A stretch of 64,000 nt of DNA from Clusia tigrina (GCA_920105625.2 OV050030.1:219836325-219900324), one strand, 5' to 3'. Counted from the stretch's first letter, positions 23,613-37,790 are shown. Notes: generated from the letters alone by a model not told the origin. Made by a program: numbers and translations.

Positions 23613-26600
23613 GAAGTTTTATCAGTGTTTGATTTGGGACTCAAGGGTAGCATAGCTATGAGCCATAGCTTAAATTGATTAGAGGCTCGAGTTCTTTAAT
23701 GTCACAAAAATTCAAGGTTTTTTTAAGCTCCAATAAAAAGTTACAAGCATTTGATTGTTGCAAACTTTGATAGGTGTAGGATGCACCGTATAGAAGTTAG
23801 GGCCATTTGAAGTTTATCAGTGTTTGATTTGGGACTCAAGGGTAGCATAGCTATGAGCCATAGCTTAAATTGATAAGAGGCTCGAGTTCTTTATTGTCAC
23901 CAAATTTCAAGGTTTTATGACGCTCCAATGAAAAGTTATAAGCATTTGATTGTTGCAAACTTTGATAGGTGTAGGATGCACCGTATAGAAGTTAGGGCCA
24001 TTTGAAGTTTATCAGTGTTTGATTTGGGACTCAAGGGTAGCATAGCTATTAGCCATAGCTTAAATTGATAAGAGGCTCGAGTTCTTTATTGTCACCAAAT
24101 TTCAATGTTTTATGACGCTCCAATAAAAAGTTGCAAGCATTTGATTGTTGTAAACTTTGATAGGTGTAAGACGCACCGTATATAAGTTAGGGCCATTTGA
24201 AGTTTTATCAGTGTTTGGATTTTGGACTCAAGGGTAGCATAGCTATGAGCGATAGCTTAAATTGATGAGGCTCGAGTACTTTATTGTCACCAAATATCAA
24301 GGTTTTATGACGCTCCAGTAAAAAGTTACAAGCATTTGATTGTTGCAAACTTTGATAGGTGTAGGATGCACCGTATAGAAGTTAGGGCCATTTGAAGTTT
24401 ATCAGTGTTTGATTTGGGACTCAAGGGTAGCATAGCTATGAGCGATAGCTTAAATTTACAAGAGGCTCGAATCCCTTATTGTCACAAAATTTCAAGATTT
24501 TAAGACGGTCCAGTAAAAAGTTACATGCATTTGAATGTTGCAAACGTTGATAGGTGTAGGACGCATAGTATAGAAGTTACGGCCATTTGAAGTTTTAGCA
24601 GTGGTTGATTTGGGACTCAAGGGAAGCATAGCTATGAGCGATAGCTTAAATTTACAAGAGGCTCGAGTACTTTATTGTCACCAAATTTCAAGATTTTATG
24701 ACTCTCCAGTAAGAAGTTACAAGCATTTGAATGTTGAAAATTTTTATAGGTGTAGGACGCACGGTATAGAAGTTAGGGCAATTTGAAGTTTTATCAGTGT
24801 TTGATTTGGGACTCAAGGGTAGAATAGCTATGATTGATAGCTTAAATTGGCAAGAGTCTCGAGTACTTTATTGTCACAAAATTTCAAGATTTTATGACGC
24901 TCAAGTAAAAAGTTACAAGCACTTAATTGTTGCAAACTTTGATAGGTATAGGACGCACCGTATAGAAGTTAGGGCCATTTGAAGTTTTATCAGTGTTTGA
25001 TTTGGGACTCAAGGGTGGCATAGCTATGAGCGATACCTTAAATTGATAAGAGGCTCGAGTACTTTATTGTCAAAAAATTTCAAGGTTTTATTACGCTCCA
25101 GTAAAAAGTTGCAAGCATTTGATTGTTGCAAACTTTGATAGGTGTAGGATGCACCGTATAGAAGTTAGGGCCATTTGAAGGTTATCAGTGTTTGATTTGG
25201 GACTCAAGGGTAACATAGCTATGAGCGATAGCTTAAATTGATAAGAGGCTCGAGCACTTTATTGTAACCAAATTTCAAGGTTTTATGACGCTCCAGTAAA
25301 AAGTTACAAGCATTTGATTGTTGCAAACTTTGATAGGTGTAGGATGCACCGTATAGAAGTTAGGGACATTTGAAGGTTTATAAGTGTTTGATTTGGGACT
25401 CAAGGGTAGCATAGCTATGAGCGATAGCTTAAATTGATAAGAGGCTCGAGTTCTTTATTGTCACAAAACTTCAAGGTTTTATGACGCTCCAGTAAAAAGT
25501 TGCAAGCATTTGATTGTTGTAAACTTTGATAGGTGTAAGACGCACCGTATATAAGTTAGGGCCATTTGAAGTTTTATCAGTATTTGATTTTGGACTCAAG
25601 GGTAGCTAGCTATGAGCGATAGCTTAAATTGATGAGGCTCGAGTACTTTATAGTCACCAAATTTCAAGGTTTTATGACGCTCCAGTAAAAAGTTACAAGC
25701 ATTTGATTGTTGCAAACTTTGATAAGTGTGGATGCACCGTATAGAAGTTAGGGCCATTTGAAGTTTATCAGTGTTTGATTTGGGACTCAAGGGTAGCATA
25801 GCTATGAGCCATAGCTTAAATTGATAAGAGGCTCGAGTTCTTTATTGTCACCAAATTTCAAGGTTTTATGACGCTCCAATAAAAAGTTACAAGCATTTGA
25901 TTGTTGCAAACTTTGATAGGTGTAGGGTGCACCGAATAGAAGTTAGGGCCATTTGAAGATTTATCAGTGTTTGATTTGGGACTCAAGGGTAGCATAGCTA
26001 TGAGCGATAGCTTAAATTGATAAGAGGCTCGAGTTCTTTATTGTCACAATAATTCAAGATTTTTTTTAAGCTCCATTAAAAAGTTACAAGCATTTGATTG
26101 TTGCAAACTTTGATAGGTGTAGGACGCACTGTATAGAAGTTAGGGCCATTTGAAGTTTATCAGTGTTTGATTTGGGACTCAAGGGTAGCATAGCTATGAG
26201 CCATAGCTTAAATTGATTAGAGGCTCGAGTTCTTTAATGTCACAAAAATTCAAGGTTTTTTTAAGCTCCAATAAAAAGTTACAAGCATTTGATTGTTGCA
26301 AACTTTGATAGGTGTAGGATGGACCGTATAGAAGTTAGGGCCATTTGAAGTTTATCAGTGTTTGATTTGGGACTCAAGGGTAGCATAGCTATGAGCCATA
26401 GCTTAAATTGATAAGAGGCTCGAGTTCTTTATTGTCACCAAATTTCAAGGTTTTATGACGCTCCAATGAAAAGTTATAAGCATTTGATTGTTGCAAACTT
26501 TGATAGGTGTAGGATGCACCGATTAGAAGTTAGGGCCATTTGAAGTTTATCAGTGTTTGATTTGGGACTCAAGGGTAGCATAGCTATTAGCCATAGCTTA

Positions 26601-29600
26601 AATTGATAAGAGGCTCGAGTTCTTTATTGTCACCAAATTTCAATGTTTTATGACGCTCCAATAAAAAGTTGCAAGCATTTGATTGTTGTAAACTTTGATA
26701 GGTGTAAGACGCACCGTATATAAGTTAGGGCCATTTGAAGTTTTATCAGTGTTTGGATTTTGGACTCAAGGGTAGCATAGCTATGAGCGATAGCTTAAAT
26801 TGATGAGGCTCGAGTACTTTATTGTCACCAAATATCAAGGTTTTATGACGCTCCAGTAAAAAGTTACAAGCATTTGATTGTTGCAAACTTTGATAGGTGT
26901 AGGATGCACCGTATAGAAGTTAGGGCCATTTGAAGTTTATCAGTGTTTGATTTGGGACTCAAGGGTAGCATAGCTATGAGCGATAGCTTAAATTTACAAG
27001 AGGCTCGAATACCTTATTGTCACAAAATTTCAAGATTTTAAGACGGTCCAGTAAAAAGTTACATGCATTTGATTGTTGCAAACGTTGATAGGTGTAGGAC
27101 GCATAGTATAGAAGTTACGGCCATTTGAAGTTTTAGCAGTGGTTGATTTGGGACTCAAGGGAAGCATAGCTATGAGCGATAGCTTAAATTTACAAGAGGC
27201 TCGAGTACTTTATTGTCACCAAATTTCAAGATTTTATGACTCTCCAGTAAGAAGTTACAAGCATTTGAATGTTGAAAATTTTTATAGGTGTAGGACGCAC
27301 GGAATAGAAGTTAGGGCAATTTGAAGTTTTATCAGTGTTTGATTTGGGACTCAAGGGTAGCATAGCTATGATTGATAGCTTAAATTGGCAAGAGGCTCGA
27401 GTACTTTATTGTCACAAAATTTCAAGATTTTATGACGCTCAAGTAAAAAGTTACAAGCACTTAATTGTTGCAAACTTTGATAGGTATAGGACGCACCGTA
27501 TAGAAGTTAGGGCCATTTGAAGTTTTATCAGTGTTTGATTTGGGACTCAAGGGTGGCATAGCTATGAGCGATACCTTAAATTGATAAGAGGCTCGAGTAC
27601 TTTATTGTCAAAAAATTTCAAGGTTTTATTACGCTCCAGTAAAAAGTTGCAAGCATTTGATTGTTGCAAACTTTGATAGGTGTAGGATGCACCGTATAGA
27701 AGTTAGGGCCATTTGAAGGTTATCAGTGTTTGATTTGGGACTCAAGGGTAACATAGCTATGAGCGATAGCTTAAATTGATAAGAGGCTCGAGCACTTTAT
27801 TGTAACCAAATTTCAAGGTTTTATGACGCTCCAGTAAAAAGTTACAAGCATTTGATTGTTGCAAACTTTGATAGGTGTAGGATGCACCGTATAGAAGTTA
27901 GGGACATTTGAAGGTTTATAAGTGTTTGATTTGGGACTCAAGGGTAGCATAGCTATGAGCGATAGCTTAAATTGATGAGGCTCGAGTACTTTATTGTCAC
28001 AAAATTTCAAGATTCTATGACGCTCCAGTAAAAAGTTACAAGCATTTGATTGTTGCAAACTTTGATAGGTATAGGACGCACCATATAGAAGTTAGAGCAT
28101 TTGGGATTCAAGGGTAGCATAGCTATGAGCGATAGCTTAAATTGATGAGGCTCGAGTACTTTATTGTCACAAAATTTCAAGATTCTATGACGCTCCAGTA
28201 AAAAGTTACAAGCATTTGATTGTTGCAAACTTTGATAGGTATAGGACGCACCATATAGAAGTTAGGGCAATTTGAAGTTTTATCAGTGTTTGATTTGGGA
28301 CTCAAGGGTAGCATAGCTATGAGCCATAGCTTAAATTGATTAGAGGCTCGAGTTCTTTAATGTCACAAAAATTCAAGGTTTTTTTAAGCTCCAATAAAAA
28401 GTTACAAGCATTTGATTGTTGCAAACTTTGATAGGTGTAGGATGCACCGTATAGAAGTTAGGGCCATTTGAAGTTTATCAGTGTTTGATTTGGGACTCAA
28501 GGGTAGCATAGCTATGAGCCATAGCTTAAATTGATAAGAGGCTCGAGTTCTTTATTGTCACCAAATTTCAAGGTTTTATGACGCTCCAATGAAAAGTTAT
28601 AAGCATTTGATTGTTGCAAACTTTGATAGGTGTAGGATGCACCGTATAGAAGTTAGGGCCATTTGAAGTTTATCAGTGTTTGATTTGGGACTCAAGGGTA
28701 GCATAGCTATTAGCCATAGCTTAAATTGATAAGAGGCTCGAGTTCTTTATTGTCACCAAATTTCAATGTTTTATGACGCTCCAATAAAAAGTTGCAAGCA
28801 TTTGATTGTTGTAAACTTTGATAGGTGTAAGACGCACCGTATATAAGTTAGGGCTATTTGAAGTTTTATCAGTGTTTGGATTTTGGACTCAAGGGTAGCA
28901 TAGCTATGAGCGATAGCTTAAATTGATGAGGCTCGAGTACTTTATTGTCACCAAATATCAAGGTTTTATGACGCTCCAGTAAAAAGTTACAAGCATTTGA
29001 TTGTTGCAAACTTTGATAGGTGTAGGATGCACCGTATAGAAGTTAGGGCCATTTGAAGTTTATCAGTGTTTGATTTGGGACTCAAGGGTAGCATAGCTAT
29101 GAGCGATAGCTTAAATTTACAAGAGGCTCGAATCCCTTATTGTCACAAAATTTCAAGATTTTAAGACGGTCCAGTAAAAAGTTACATGCATTTGAATGTT
29201 GCAAACGTTGATAGGTGTAGGACGCATAGTATAGAAGTTACGGCCATTTGAAGTTTTAGCAGTGGTTGATTTGGGACTCAAGGGAAGCATAGCTATGAGC
29301 GATAGCTTAAATTTACAAGAGGCTCGAGTACTTTATTGTCACCAAATTTCAAGATTTTATGACTCTCCAGTAAGAAGTTACAAGCATTTGAATGTTGAAA
29401 ATTTTTATAGGTGTAGGACGCACGGTATAGAAGTTAGGGCAATTTGAAGTTTTATCAGTGTTTGATTTGGGACTCAAGGGTAGAATAGCTATGATTGATA
29501 GCTTAAATTGGCAAGAGTCTCGAGTACTTTATTGTCACAAAATTTCAAGATTTTATGACGCTCAAGTAAAAAGTTACAAGCACTTAATTGTTGCAAACTT

Positions 29601-30408
29601 TGATAGGTATAGGACGCACCGTATAGAAGTTAGGGCCATTTGAAGTTTTATCAGTGTTTGATTTGGGACTCAAGGGTGGCATAGCTATGAGCGATACCTT
29701 AAATTGATAAGAGGCTCGAGTACTTTATTGTCAAAAAATTTCAAGGTTTTATTACGCTCCAGTAAAAAGTTGCAAGCATTTGATTGTTGCAAACTTTGAT
29801 AGGTGTAGGATGCACCGTATAGAAGTTAGGGCCATTTGAAGGTTATCAGTGTTTGATTTGGGACTCAAGGGTAACATAGCTATGAGCGATAGCTTAAATT
29901 GATAAGAGGCTCGAGCACTTTATTGTAACCAAATTTCAAGGTTTTATGACGCTCCAGTAAAAAGTTACAAGCATTTGATTGTTGCAAACTTTGATAGGTG
30001 TAGGATGCACCGTATAGAAGTTAGGGACATTTGAAGGTTTATAAGTGTTTGATTTGGGACTCAAGGGTAGCATAGCTATGAGCGATAGCTTAAATTGATG
30101 AGGCTCGAGTACTTTATTGTCACAAAATTTCAAGATTCTATGACGCTCCAGTAAAAAGTTACAAGCATTTGATTGTTGCAAACTTTGATAGGTATATTAC
30201 GCACCATATAGAAGTTAGAGCATTTGGGATTCAAGGGTAGCATAGCTATGAGCGATAGCTTAAATTGATGAGGCTCGAGTACTTTATTGTCACAAAATTT
30301 CAAGATTCTATGACGCTCCAGTAAAAAGTTACAAGCATTTGATTGTTGCAAACTTTGATAGGTATAGGACGCACCATATAGAAGTTAGGGCAATTTGAAG
30401 TTTTATCA

Positions 30409-33400
30409 GTGTTTGATTTGGGACTCAAGGGTAGCATAGCTATGAGCCATAGCTTAAATTTATATGAGGCTCGAGCATTTGATTGTACCCAAATTTCAAG
30501 GTTTTATGACGCTCCAGTAAAAAATTACAAGCATTTGATTGTTGCAAACGTTGATAGATGTAGGATGCACCGTATAGAAGTTAGGGCCATTTGAAGGTTT
30601 ATCAGTGTTTGATTTGGGACTCAAGGATAGCATAGCTATGAGCGATAGCTTAAACTGATAAGAGGCTCGAGTATTTTATTGTCACCAAATTTCACGATTC
30701 TATGACGCTCCAGTAAAAAGTTACAAGCATTTGATTGTTGCAAACTTTGTTAGGTATAGGACGCACCGTATAGAAGTTAGGGCCATTTGAAGTTTTATCA
30801 GTGGTTGATTTGGGACTCAAGGTTACCATAGCTATGAGCGATAGCTTAAACTGATAAGAGGCTCGAGTATTTTATTGTCACCAAATTTCAAGATTCTATG
30901 ACGCTCCAGTAAAAAGTTACAAGCATTTGATTGTTGCAAACTTTGTTAGGTATAGGACGCACCGTATAGAAGTTAGGGCCATTTGAAGTTTTATCAGTGG
31001 TTGATTTGGGACTCAAGGGTACCATAGCTATGAGCGATAGCTTAAATTTACAAGAGGCTCGAATACCTTATTGTCACAAAATTTCAAGATTTTAAGACGG
31101 TCCAGTAAAAAGTTACAAGCATTTGATTGTTGCAAACGTTGATAGGTGTAGGACGCATAGTATAGAAGTTACGGCCATTTGAAGATTTAGCAGTGGTTGA
31201 TTTGGGACTCAAGGGAAGCATAGCTATGAGCGATAGCTTAAATTTACAAGAGGCTCGAGTACTTTATTGTCAGAAAACTTCAAGATTTTATGACTCTCCA
31301 GTAAGAAGTTACAAGCATTTTAATGTTGAAAATTTTTATAGGTGTAGGACGCACGGTATAGAAGTTAGGGCAATTTGAAGTTTTATCAGTGTTTGATTTG
31401 GGACTCAAGGGTAGCATAGCTATGATTGATAGCTTAAATTGACAAGAGGCTCGAGTACTTTATTGTCACAAAATTTCAAGATTTTATGACGCTCAAGTAA
31501 AAAGTTACAAGCACTTGATTGTTGCAAACTTTGATAGGTATAGGACGCACCGTATAGAAGTTAGGGCCATTTGAAGTTTTATCAGTGTTTGATTCGGGAC
31601 TCAAGGGTAGCATAGCTATGAGCGATACCTTAAATTGATAAGAGGCTCGAGTACTTTATTGTCAAAAAATTTCAAGGTTTTATTACGCTCCAGTAAAAAG
31701 TTGCAAGCATTTGATTGTTGCAAACTTTGATAGGCATAGGACGCACCGTATAGAAGTTAGGGCATTTGAAATTTTATCAGTGTTTTATTTGGGACTCAAG
31801 GGTAGCATAGCTATGAGCGATAGCTTTAATTGATGAGGCTCGAGTACTTTATTGGCACAAAATTTCAAGATTTTATGACTCTCCTGTAAGAAGTTACAAG
31901 CATTTGAATGTTGAAAGGTTTGATAGGTGTAGGGTGCACCGTATAGAAGTTAGGGCCATTTGAAGTTTATCAGTGTTTGATTTGGGACTCAAGGGTAGCA
32001 TAGCTATGTGCCATAGCTTAAATTGATAAGAGGCTCGAGTTCTTTATTGTCACCAAATTTCAAGGTTTTATGACGCTCCAGTAAAAAGTTACAAGCATTT
32101 GATTGTTGCAAACTTTGATAGGTGTAGGATGCACCATATAGAAGTTAGGGCCATTTGAAGGTTTATCAGTGTTTGATTTGGGACTCAAGGGTAGCATAGC
32201 TATGAGCGATAGCTTAAATTGATGAGGCTCGAGTACTTTATTGTCACAAAATTTCAAGATTTTATGACGCTCAAGTAAAAAGTTACAAGCATTTGATTGT
32301 TGCAAACTTTGATAGGTGTAGGACGCACCGTATAGAAGTTAGGGCCCTTTGAAGTTTATCAATGTTTGATTTGGGACTCAAGGGTAGCATAGCTATGAGC
32401 GATAGCTTAAATTGACAAGAGGCTCGATTACTTTCTTGTCACAAAAATTCAAGATTTTATTAAGCTCCAGTAAAAAGTTACAAGCATTTGATTGTTGCAA
32501 ACTTTGATAGGTATAGGACGCACCATATAGAAGTTACGGCAATTTGAAGTTTTATCAGTGTTTGATTTGGGACTCACGGGTAGCAAAGCTATGAGCGATA
32601 GCTTAAATTGATAAGAGGCTCGAGTACTTTATTGTCACAAAATTTCAAGGTTTTATGACGCTCCAGTAAAAGTTACAAGCATTTGATTGTTGCAAACTTT
32701 GATAGGTGTAGGACGCACCGTATAGAAAATAGGGCCATTTGAAGTTTATCAGTGCTTGATTTGGGACTCAGGGGTAGCATAGCTATGAGCCATAGCTTAA
32801 ATTTATATGAGGCTCGAGCACTTTATTGTCACCAAATTTCAAGGTGTTATGACGCTCCAGTAAAAAATTACAAGCATTTGATTGTTGCAAACGTTGATAG
32901 GTGTAGGACGCACCGTATAGAAGTTAGGGCCATTTGAAGGTTTATAAGTGTTTGATTTGGGACTCAAGGGTAGCATAGCTATGAGCGATAGCTTAAATTG
33001 ATAAGAGGCTCGAGTATTTTATTGTCACCAAATTTCAAGATTCTATGACGCTCCAGTAAAAAGTTACAAGCATTTGATTGTTGCAAACTTTGTTAGGTAT
33101 AGGACGCACCGTATAGAAGTTAGGGCCATTTGAAGTTTTAGCAGTGGTTGATTTGGGACTCATTGGTAGCATAGCTATGAGCGATAGCTTAAATTTACAA
33201 GAGGCTCGAATACCTTATTGTCACAAAATTTCAAGATTTTAAGACGGTCCAGTAAAAAGTTACATGCATTTGATTGTTGCAAACGTTGATAGGTGTAGGA
33301 CGCATAGTATAGAAGTTACGGCCATTTGAAGTTTTAGCAGTGGTTGATTTGGGACTCAAGGGAAGCATAGCTATGAGCGATAGCTTAAATTTACAAGAGG

Positions 33401-33759
33401 CTCGAGTACTTTATTGTCACCAAATTTCAAGATTTTATGACTCTCCAGTAAGAAGTTACAAGCATTTGAATGTTGAAAATTTTTATAGGTGTAGGACGCA
33501 CGGTATAGAAGTTAGGGCAATTTGAAGTTTTATCAGTGTTTGATTTGGGACTCAAGGGTAGCATAGCTATGATTGATAGCTTAAATTGGCAAGAGGCTCG
33601 AGTACTTTATTGTCACAAAATTTCAAGATTTTATGACGCTCAAGTAAAAAGTTACAAGCACTTAATTGTTGCAAACTTTGATAGGTATAGGACGCACCGT
33701 ATAGAAGTTAGGGCCATTTGAAGTTTTATTAGTGTTTGATTTGGGACTCAAGGGTGGCA
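30409..33759. repeat. Mixed block sharing segments with 19.7-20.7 and 34.5-37.6 kb
   Basis: The block starts with a family C monomer having gcatttgattgtaccc (shared with 34,512 and 36,272). Two successive near-identical monomers with cgagtattttattg and gcaaactttgttagg follow at about 30,600-30,990, where the homologous units further right have only one. Then come the cgaataccttattg monomer, a family B monomer at 31,193, and a segment at about 31,735-31,860 (gcataggacgcacc, tgttttatttggg) that recurs at 37,401. A second partial series starts at 32,734 and leads into 33,340-33,721, which copies 22,478-22,859. Confidence 0.68.
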
Positions 33760-36700
33760 TAGCTATGAGCGATACCTTAAATTGATAAGAGGCTCGAGTA
33801 CTTTATTGTCAAAAAATTTCAAGGTTTTATTACGCTCCAGTAAAAAGTTGCAAGCATTTGATTGTTGCAAACTTTGATAGGTGTAGGATGCACCGTATAG
33901 AAGTTAGGGCCATTTGAAGTTTATCAGTGTTTGATTTGGGACTCAACGGTGGCATAGCTATGAGCCATAGCTTAAATTGATAAGAGGCTCGAGTTCTTTA
34001 TTGTCACCGAATTTCAAGGTTTTATGACGCTCCAATAAAAAGTTATAAGCATTCGATTGTTGCAAACTTTGATAGGTGTAGGATGCACCGTATAGAAGTT
34101 AGGGCCATTTGAAGGTTATCAGTGTTTGATTTGGGACTCAAGGGTAACATAGCTATGAGCGATAGCTTAAATTGATAAGAGGCTCGAGCACTTTATTGTA
34201 ACCAAATTTCAAGGTTTTATGACGCTCCAGTAAAAAGTTACAAGCATTTGATTGTTGCAAACTTTGATAGGTGTAGGATGCACCGTATAGAAGTTAGGGA
34301 CATTTGAAGGTTTATAAGTGTTTGATTTGGGACTCAAGGGTAGCATAGCTATGAGCGATAGCTTAAATTGATGAGGCTCGAGTACTTTATTGTCACAAAA
34401 TTTCAAGATTCTATGACGCTCCAGTAAAAAGTTACAAGCATTTGATTGTTGCAAACTTTGATAGGTATAGGACGCACCATATAGAAGTTAGGGCAATTTG
34501 AAGTTTTATCAGTGTTTGATTTGGGACTCAAGGGTAGCATAGCTATGAGCCATAGCTTAAATTTATATGAGGCTCCAGCATTTGATTGTACCCAAATTTC
34601 AAGGTTTTATGACGCTCCAGTAAAAAATTACAAGCATTTGATTGTTGAAAACGTTGATAGGTGTAGGATGCACCGTATAGAAGTTAGGGCCATTTGAAGG
34701 TTTATCAGTGTTTGATTTGGGACTCAAGGGTAGCATAGCTATGAGCGATAGCTTAAACTGATAAGAGGCTCGAGTATTTTATTGTCACCAAATTTCAAGA
34801 TTCTATGACGCTCCAGTAAAAAGTTACAAGCATTTGATTGTTGCAAACTTTGTTAGGTATAGGACGCACCGTATAGAAGTTAGGGCCATTTGAAGTTTTA
34901 TCAGTGGTTGATTTGGGACTCAAGGGTACCATAGCTATGAGCGATAGCTTAAATTTACAAGAGGCTCGAATACCTTATTGTCACAAAATTTCAAGATTTT
35001 CAGACGGTCCAGTAAAAAGTTACAAGCATTTGATTGTTGCAAACGTTGATAGGTGTAGGACGCATAGTATAGAAGTTACGGCCATTTGAAGATTTAGCAG
35101 TGGTTGATTTGGGACTCAAGGGAATCATAGCTATGAGCGATAGCTTAAATTTACAAGAGGCTCGAGTACTTTATTGTCAGAAAACTTCAAGATTTTATGA
35201 CTCTCCAGTAAGAAGTTACAAGCATTTTAATGTTGAAAATTTTTATAGGTGTAGGACGCACGGTATAGAAGTTAGGGCAATTTGAAGTTTTATCAGTGTT
35301 TGATTTGGGACTCAAGGGTAGCATAGCTATGATTGGTAGCTTAAATTGACAAGAGGCTCGAGTACTTTATTGTCACAAAATTTCAAGATTTTATGACGCT
35401 CAAGTAAAAAGTTACAAGCACTTGATTGTTGCAAACTTTGATAGGTATAGGACGCACCGTATAGAAGTTAGGGCCATTTGAAGTTTTATCAGTGCTTGAT
35501 TCGGGACTCAAGGGTAGCATAGCTATGAGCGATACCTTAAATTGATAAGAGGCTCGAGTACTTTATTGTCAAAAAATTTCAAGGTTTTATTACGCTCCAG
35601 TAAAAAGTTGCAAGCATTTGATTGTTGCAAACTTTGATAGGTGTAGGATGCACCGTATAGAAGTTAGGGCCATTTGAAGTTTATCAGTGTTTGATTTGGG
35701 ACTCAACGGTGGCATAGCTATGAGCCATAGCTTAAATTGATAAGAGGCTCGAGTTCTTTATTGTCACCGAATTTCAAGGTTTTATGACGCTCCAATAAAA
35801 AGTTATAAGCATTCGATTGTTGCAAACTTTGATAGGTGTAGGATGCACCGTATAGAAGTTAGGGCCATTTGAAGGTTATCAGTGTTTGATTTGGGACTCA
35901 AGGGTAACATAGCTATGAGCGATAGCTTAAATTGATAAGAGGCTCGAGCACTTTATTGTAACCAAATTTCAAGGTTTTATGACGCTCCAGTAAAAAGTTA
36001 CAAGCATTTGATTGTTGCAAACTTTGATAGGTGTAGGATGCACCGTATAGAAGTTAGGGACATTTGAAGGTTTATAAGTGTTTGATTTGGGACTCAAGGG
36101 TAGCATAGCTATGAGCGATAGCTTAAATTGATGAGGCTCGAGTACTTTATTGTCACAAAATTTCAAGATTCTATGACGCTCCAGTAAAAAGTTACAAGCA
36201 TTTGATTGTTGCAAACTTTGATAGGTATAGGACGCACCATATAGAAGTTAGGGCAATTTGAAGTTTTATCAGTGTTTGATTTGGGACTCAAGGGTAGCAT
36301 AGCTATGAGCCATAGCTTAAATTTATATGAGGCTCCAGCATTTGATTGTACCCAAATTTCAAGGTTTTATGACGCTCCAGTAAAAAATTACAAGCATTTG
36401 ATTGTTGCAAACGTTGATAGGTGTAGGATGCACCGTATAGAAGTTAGGGCCATTTGAAGGTTTATCAGTGTTTGATTTGGGACTCAAGGGTAGCATAGCT
36501 ATGAGCGATAGCTTAAACTGATAAGAGGCTCGAGTATTTTATTGTCACCAAATTTCAAGATTCTATGACGCTCCAGTAAAAAGTTACAAGCATTTGATTG
36601 TTGCAAACTTTGTTAGGTATAGGACGCACCGTATAGAAGTTAGGGCCATTTGAAGTTTTATCAGTGGTTGATTTGGGACTCAAGGGTACCATAGCTATGA

Positions 36701-37400
36701 GCGATAGCTTAAATTTACAAGAGGCTCGAATACCTTATTGTCACAAAATTTCAAGATTTTCAGACGGTCCAGTAAAAAGTTACAAGCATTTGATTGTTGC
36801 AAACGTTGATAGGTGTAGGACGCATAGTATAGAAGTTACGGCCATTTGAAGATTTAGCAGTGGTTGATTTGGGACTCAAGGGAATCATAGCTATGAGCGA
36901 TAGCTTAAATTTACAAGAGGCTCGAGTACTTTATTGTCAGAAAACTTCAAGATTTTATGACTCTCCAGTAAGAAGTTACAAGCATTTTAATGTTGAAAAT
37001 TTTTATAGGTGTAGGACGCACGGTATAGAAGTTAGGGCAATTTGAAGTTTTATCAGTGTTTGATTTGGGACTCAAGGGTAGCATAGCTATGATTGGTAGC
37101 TTAAATTGACAAGAGGCTCGAGTACTTTATTGTCACAAAATTTCAAGATTTTATGACGCTCAAGTAAAAAGTTACAAGCACTTGATTGTTGCAAACTTTG
37201 ATAGGTATAGGACGCACCGTATAGAAGTTAGGGCCATTTGAAGTTTTATCAGTGCTTGATTCGGGACTCAAGGGTAGCATAGCTATGAGCGATACCTTAA
37301 ATTGATAAGAGGCTCGAGTACTTTATTGTCAAAAAATTTCAAGGTTTTATTACGCTCCAGTAAAAAGTTGCAAGCATTTGATTGTTGCAAACTTTGATAG
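33760..37400. repeat. Near-perfect tandem duplication, 1,760 bp (nine monomers)
   Basis: Sequence from about 33,760 to 35,640 recurs at 35,520-37,400 with an offset of exactly 1,760 bp throughout. Landmarks at 34,209, 34,512, 34,904 and 35,100 reappear at 35,969, 36,272, 36,664 and 36,860. The only clear difference noticed is gttgaaaacgttg at about 34,647 against gttgcaaacgttg at 36,407. The match ends near 37,401, where the second copy continues as gcataggacg instead of gtgtaggatg. The nine-monomer order includes the caacggtggcatag, family C, cgaataccttattg and family B monomers. Very low divergence implies a recent event, or an assembly duplication. Confidence 0.88.
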
Positions 37401-37628
37401 GCATAGGACGCACCGTATAGAAGTTAGGGCATTTGAAATTTTATCAGTGTTTTATTTGGGACTCAAAGGTAGCATAGCTATGAGCGATAGCTTAAATTGA
37501 TGAGGCTCGAGTACTTTATTGGCACAAAATTTCAAGATTTTATGACTCTCCTGTAAGAAGTTACAAGCATTTGAATGTTGAAAAGTTTGATAGGTGTAGG
37601 ACGCACGGTATAGAAGTTAGGGCAATTT

Positions 37629-37790
37629 GAAGTTGTATCAGTGTTTGATTTGGGACTGAAGGGTAGCATCGAGTACTTTATAGTCACCAAATTTCAAGGT
37701 TTTATGACGCTCCAGTAAAAAGTTACAAGCATTTGATTGTTGCAAACTTTGATAGGTGTAGGATGCACCGTATAGAAGTTAGGGCCATTT
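37629..37790. repeat. Truncated monomer (162 bp) lacking the dyad element
   Basis: At about 37,669 the sequence runs gggtagcat directly into cgagtacttt, missing about 34 bp from the palindrome through the start of the XhoI site context. Half of the palindrome, both hairpin arms and the taaattgataag stretch are gone. The left part (gaagttgtatcag, gggactgaaggg) resembles the monomer at about 19,530, and the right part (tttatagtcacc) is of another type. The deletion may therefore coincide with a recombination junction. Only one such copy was seen in the window. Confidence 0.85.

Larger units (their letters stand above)
20915..30408. repeat. Large duplication, offset 4,466/4,661 bp, with internal 2,123 bp repeat
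   Basis: About 20,915-22,335 matches 25,381-26,801 at offset 4,466. About 22,342-25,430 then matches 27,003-30,091 at offset 4,661. The 195-bp jump is one monomer, present near 26,810-27,002 but missing from the first copy. Inside each copy, about 22,342-23,300 recurs at 24,465-25,423, 2,123 bp away. About 30,090-30,460 matches 23,306-23,676 at offset 6,784. Many private variants agree exactly (tagctagctatgagcg, aattgattagagg, cacaataattcaag, tttggattttggactc, agcatttgggattc). Differences are few, so the duplication is recent. Confidence 0.85.
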
